Source: Acinetobacter sp.
GTDB lineage: Bacteria; Pseudomonadota; Gammaproteobacteria; Pseudomonadales; Moraxellaceae
DNA: 8,855 bases
Direction: 5' to 3'
Assembly: GCA_030152275.1 (NCBI GenBank)
Contig: JASLHF010000217.1
Span: forward strand, 1-8,855
Below, one piece after another: positions 6,599 to 8,855 of this stretch. The position numbers and the translations under genes were made by a program. A model generated the notes under the pieces. The model had not been told where the DNA came from, did not search any database, and worked only from the letters and a program-made list of their open reading frames with translations. Numbering within the stretch: position 1 is the stretch's first letter; each line of letters opens with the position of its first letter.

Positions 6599-7684
6599 AT
6601 GTCAAATACAATGAAAGCAATGGTTTACTACGGCGCCAATGATATCCGTTTCGAAGAACGTCCCATTCCTGCCATCCTGCATCCCGATGATGCGATTATC
6701 AAACTCACCAAAGTCACAATCTGCGGGACCGACCTCGGCATCTGGAAAGGTAAAAACCCCGAAATTGAACAGGTGGAAAAAGAAAAAACCGGCAGCTTTA
6801 ATGGCCGGATTCTCGGTCATGAAGGCATCGGCATTGTAGAAGAAGTCGGTTCGGCCGTAAAAAACTTCAAGAAAGGCGACCGGGTGATTATTTCCTGTGT
6901 CAGCCGCTGCGGTACCTGTGAAAACTGCCAGAAACAACTGTATGCACATTGCCGTAATGAAGGGGGCTGGATTATGGGTTACATGATTGATGGCACCCAT
7001 GCCGAATATGTCCGGACTCCATTTACCGATACTTCACTCTATCATTTGCCTGAAGGCCTGAATGAAGATGTCGCAGTTTTCTTGTCTGATATTCTGCCAA
7101 CTTCACATGAAATTGGCGTGCAGTATGGCGATGTTAAACCGGGCGATAACGTGGCGATTGTCGGTGCTGGCCCGATTGGAATGAGCTGTCTGCTCACCGC
7201 ACAATTCTATTCACCTGCCAATATTATTATGGTGGATACAGATGATAACCGACTGGAATTTGCCAAGACTGTGGGCGCTACCCATGTCATCAACTCTGCT
7301 AAAGAAGATGCCATTGAAAAGATTCTAGAGCTTACCGGCGGTCGTGGTGTTGACTGTGCCATTGAAGCAGTGGGTGTGGAACCGACCTGGAATATCTGCC
7401 AACATGTGGTGAAAGAGGGTGGTCATATTGCCAACGTGGGTGTGCATGGCAAACCCGTCAACTTTGAACTGAACAAGCTCTGGATCAAGAACCTGACTAT
7501 CACCACCGGTCTGGTCAATGCCAACACCACTGGCATGTTGCTGAAAACCTGCTGTTCCGGCAAACTGCCACTGGAAAAACTGGCGACCCATCACTTTAAG
7601 TTTGCCGAGTTTGAAAAAGCCTATGATGTGTTTAAACACGCGGCTGATGAAAAGGCACTGAAGGTGATGATCGACATGGCTTAA
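6599..7684 (+). CDS. Zinc-dependent, probably NAD-linked alcohol dehydrogenase (MDR superfamily)
   Basis: A 361-residue medium-chain dehydrogenase/reductase of the zinc type, expected to interconvert an alcohol with its aldehyde or ketone; the substrate cannot be told from sequence. From ATG 6599, catalytic-zinc ligands are likely Cys42 (TICGTDLG), His74 with Glu75 (LGHEG) and Asp164 (LSDILPTSHE). Structural-zinc cysteines are Cys104, 107, 110 and 118. The Rossmann fold has VGAGPIG (188-194), and Asp213 at the end of its second strand (MVDTDDNR) favours NAD over NADP. The overall pattern resembles the Thermoanaerobacter/Clostridium secondary-alcohol type with an added structural zinc site. 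ATG 6599 is chosen because AAGGA lies 8 bp upstream; the in-frame ATG 6590 overlaps that site. The 230 bp before it contain a TATATATAAA stretch (6540-6549) that could hold a -10 box, but no matching -35. A terminator follows, so it seems monocistronic. Confidence 0.93.
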   Translation: MSNTMKAMVYYGANDIRFEERPIPAILHPDDAIIKLTKVTICGTDLGIWKGKNPEIEQVEKEKTGSFNGRILGHEGIGIVEEVGSAVKNFKKGDRVIISCVSRCGTCENCQKQLYAHCRNEGGWIMGYMIDGTHAEYVRTPFTDTSLYHLPEGLNEDVAVFLSDILPTSHEIGVQYGDVKPGDNVAIVGAGPIGMSCLLTAQFYSPANIIMVDTDDNRLEFAKTVGATHVINSAKEDAIEKILELTGGRGVDCAIEAVGVEPTWNICQHVVKEGGHIANVGVHGKPVNFELNKLWIKNLTITTGLVNANTTGMLLKTCCSGKLPLEKLATHHFKFAEFEKAYDVFKHAADEKALKVMIDMA

Positions 7685-7700
7685 ACTTTAAGTCTTCAAT

Positions 7701-7728
7701 AAAAAAGTCCGCATCGCGGACTTTTTTT
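7701..7728. terminator. Bidirectional rho-independent terminator after the alcohol dehydrogenase
   Basis: AAAAAAGTCCGC (7701-7712) and GCGGAC (7716-7721) pair around an ATC loop, followed by seven T residues (7722-7728). The A-run on the left makes it work for minus-strand transcripts too, so it can also end the GNAT message about 150 bp after its stop. Confidence 0.92.
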
Positions 7729-7874
7729 ATTTTAGCCTGAGTCAAAAATAGAAGAGTGGGCCTCTATTGGCCTGATGGCAGGTTCTGAATTTTAGACCCT
7801 GCTGCAAAGCCTTGATCTGCCAGATTTAAAAGCCAAATGACAGACAATCTCTCTATCGGCCAGCATTTTTAAAC

Positions 7875-8159
7875 TTAAGCTGCCACATCCGCAAAGCTTT
7901 TTTCACGGCGAAACATGACGTCAACATACGAGCATGTCGGGACAATTTTTAATTGTTTTTCACGGGCAAACGCCACTAAGCTGTCCAGTAAGATACGTGC
8001 CACACCTTGACCGCGCAAAGAGTCATCCACCCAAGTATGATGCGCAATAATGGTATGCGCGTCACGCCATGTATAGTTGATTTCCGCAATGCGCTGACCA
8101 GATTCATTCTGCTGAAAAAATTCGCCGTTTTGACCGTCATCCTGATGCTGCAATTGCAT
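7875..8159 (-). CDS. Small GNAT-type N-acetyltransferase (YjdJ-like)
   Basis: A 94-residue protein with the compact GNAT layout. The acetyl-CoA loop RGQGVA (49-54) sits after a beta strand (HHTWVDDSLRG) and leads into the helix ARILLDSLVAFAREK. KIVPTCSYVDVMFRR (71-85) has the Pro-x-Cys-x-Tyr/Phe segment seen in YjdJ-like, Acetyltransf_CG (PF14542) proteins. Proteins of this size are usually annotated only as putative acetyltransferases, and the acceptor is unknown. ATG 8159 is chosen because GGAG lies 8 bp upstream; the longer frame to 8198 would place that site inside the gene. The minus-strand 3' tail (7729-7874) is non-coding and holds an imperfect stem-loop (7778-7802) before the shared terminator. 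It is divergent from the small membrane protein at 8343. Confidence 0.85.
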   Translation of the reverse strand: MQLQHQDDGQNGEFFQQNESGQRIAEINYTWRDAHTIIAHHTWVDDSLRGQGVARILLDSLVAFAREKQLKIVPTCSYVDVMFRREKSFADVAA

Positions 8160-8295
8160 AAAACTTTCTCCACTAACCATAAAAATATTTATTTTCAATA
8201 CAATACAAATTTATAAACCAAACATTCAAGTCTAAAAAAATTAAAAAATACCTGATAATAGTGATAGGAAATAAACCTGAATTTCTCTAAATTTA

Positions 8296-8307
8296 GCACA
8301 CTTGTGC
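8296..8307. promoter_or_regulatory. Short inverted repeat upstream of the small membrane protein
   Basis: GCACA (8296-8300) and TGTGC (8303-8307) form an inverted repeat around CT, 36 bp before ATG 8343 and within the divergent intergenic region shared with the GNAT gene. It could be an operator for a dimeric regulator, but the arms are short and chance is possible. Confidence 0.3.
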
Positions 8308-8342
8308 AATTTTATTTTTATTGAATTATTTTGGGGAAAATC

Positions 8343-8426
8343 ATGGATCTATATCTGACCGCGGCCGGTTTCCTGTTGCTTATTGCTATCCTTTTGGCTG
8401 TATCAATGTACCGCTCACGCTATTAA
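8343..8426 (+). CDS. 27-residue single-pass membrane protein (KdpF-like in size)
   Basis: The frame encodes a 27-residue peptide: a short N-terminus (MDLYLT), one hydrophobic segment of about 16 residues (AAGFLLLIAILLAVSM) and the basic tail YRSRY. A GGGGA ribosome site lies 5 bp before ATG 8343, which is much better than chance frames in this region have. The positive tail predicts the N-terminus outside and the C-terminus in the cytoplasm. Size and topology resemble KdpF, the small stabilising subunit of the Kdp potassium pump. However, the usual C-terminal acidic-aromatic ending is absent and no kdpA follows, so I do not assign that name. It could be another small membrane regulator or a complex accessory subunit. 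Confidence 0.6.
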   Translation: MDLYLTAAGFLLLIAILLAVSMYRSRY

Positions 8427-8855
8427 GTGTTTTAATCTGCGCTTATATAGTTCAGGATTAAATCATTGCCAGACGAAACAGCGACATCGCTGAGCCGCAG
8501 AAACATTTCCTTGATGCGACATGATTCAGCTTTATCCGCAGCAGCTTTAGCAACTGCTTATGCTGCGCACGAAGAGTGCCATATACAGCAATGCATTTGA
8601 TTTAGCACTGAAAGACCGCTCTTTTTCTGCACATCTTTATATGAAAACAGAATAGGTCTAAGCATTTAAACATTACTGCTGACTGGCTAAAAATAGCAGT
8701 ATTTCAATTTATATACTCTCAAACTTTAGTCCAGTTTGACGCATCAAAATCAACAACGCTAAAAAACATTCAGCGCTTTCATCTTTGCCGCAGCCATTTA
8801 ATTTTACCAACTCTCTGCACGCGCAGCCGAATTTTTAATTACATGCGGCGCATCA
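8427..8855. other. Stretch without a supported gene
   Basis: About 430 bp to the window edge without a gene I can support on either strand. Plus-strand frames are short, such as the 28-codon frame at 8514-8600, and lack ribosome sites. On the minus strand a 41-codon frame (8834-8709) with four cysteines is open, but a stop codon comes directly before it and it has no good start, so it may be a gene remnant. No terminator, tRNA or repeat is evident. Confidence 0.5.

Noticed and set aside
7758..7802. Inverted repeats in the 3' tail of the GNAT gene (GGCC...GGCC and an imperfect stem at 7778-7802)
   Set aside because: Short or mismatched arms with no T-run; the clear terminator at 7701-7728 already explains transcript ends.
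8514..8600. 28-codon plus-strand frame (MRHDSALSAAALATAY...)
   Set aside because: No ribosome site, very short, and no recognisable family; alanine-rich composition can arise by chance.

Overview
The window looks like a chromosomal segment from a low-to-moderate GC gammaproteobacterium, most probably Acinetobacter or a close Moraxellaceae relative. This rests on the character of the recognisable proteins (AnmK, an MltB_2-type transglycosylase, PurE/PurK, Mpl) and on AT-rich intergenic DNA. It is inference from recalled family features, not a database match. No insertion sequence, prophage gene, tRNA, rRNA or CRISPR array is visible.

Layout, left to right. Positions 2-451 hold the C-terminal part of anmK, cut by the window edge. 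It converges on mltB (minus strand), and a bidirectional terminator lies between them. Positions 1835-2534 are a 700-bp gene-free, strongly AT-rich block with unusual structure: two perfect DnaA boxes in the same orientation exactly 100 bp apart, a perfect IHF-consensus match, and nine same-strand copies of TTTRAATTCA. This is the most interesting part of the window and resembles a replication-origin or DnaA-controlled element. Next come the purEK operon (minus strand, with a good -10 box upstream of purE) and a small four-helix membrane protein of the DUF486/DMT type (minus). On the plus strand follow mpl and a zinc-dependent alcohol dehydrogenase. A small GNAT-type acetyltransferase (minus) and a 27-residue single-pass membrane peptide (plus) end the gene-bearing part. 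The last ~430 bp carry no gene I can support.

Functionally, three genes belong to murein turnover and recycling. MltB makes 1,6-anhydro-muropeptides in the periplasm. AnmK phosphorylates and opens anhydro-MurNAc in the cytoplasm. Mpl re-attaches the recovered tripeptide to UDP-MurNAc. PurE and PurK catalyse consecutive steps of de novo purine synthesis (AIR to N5-CAIR to CAIR). The alcohol dehydrogenase, GNAT protein and small membrane proteins have no evident link to these pathways.
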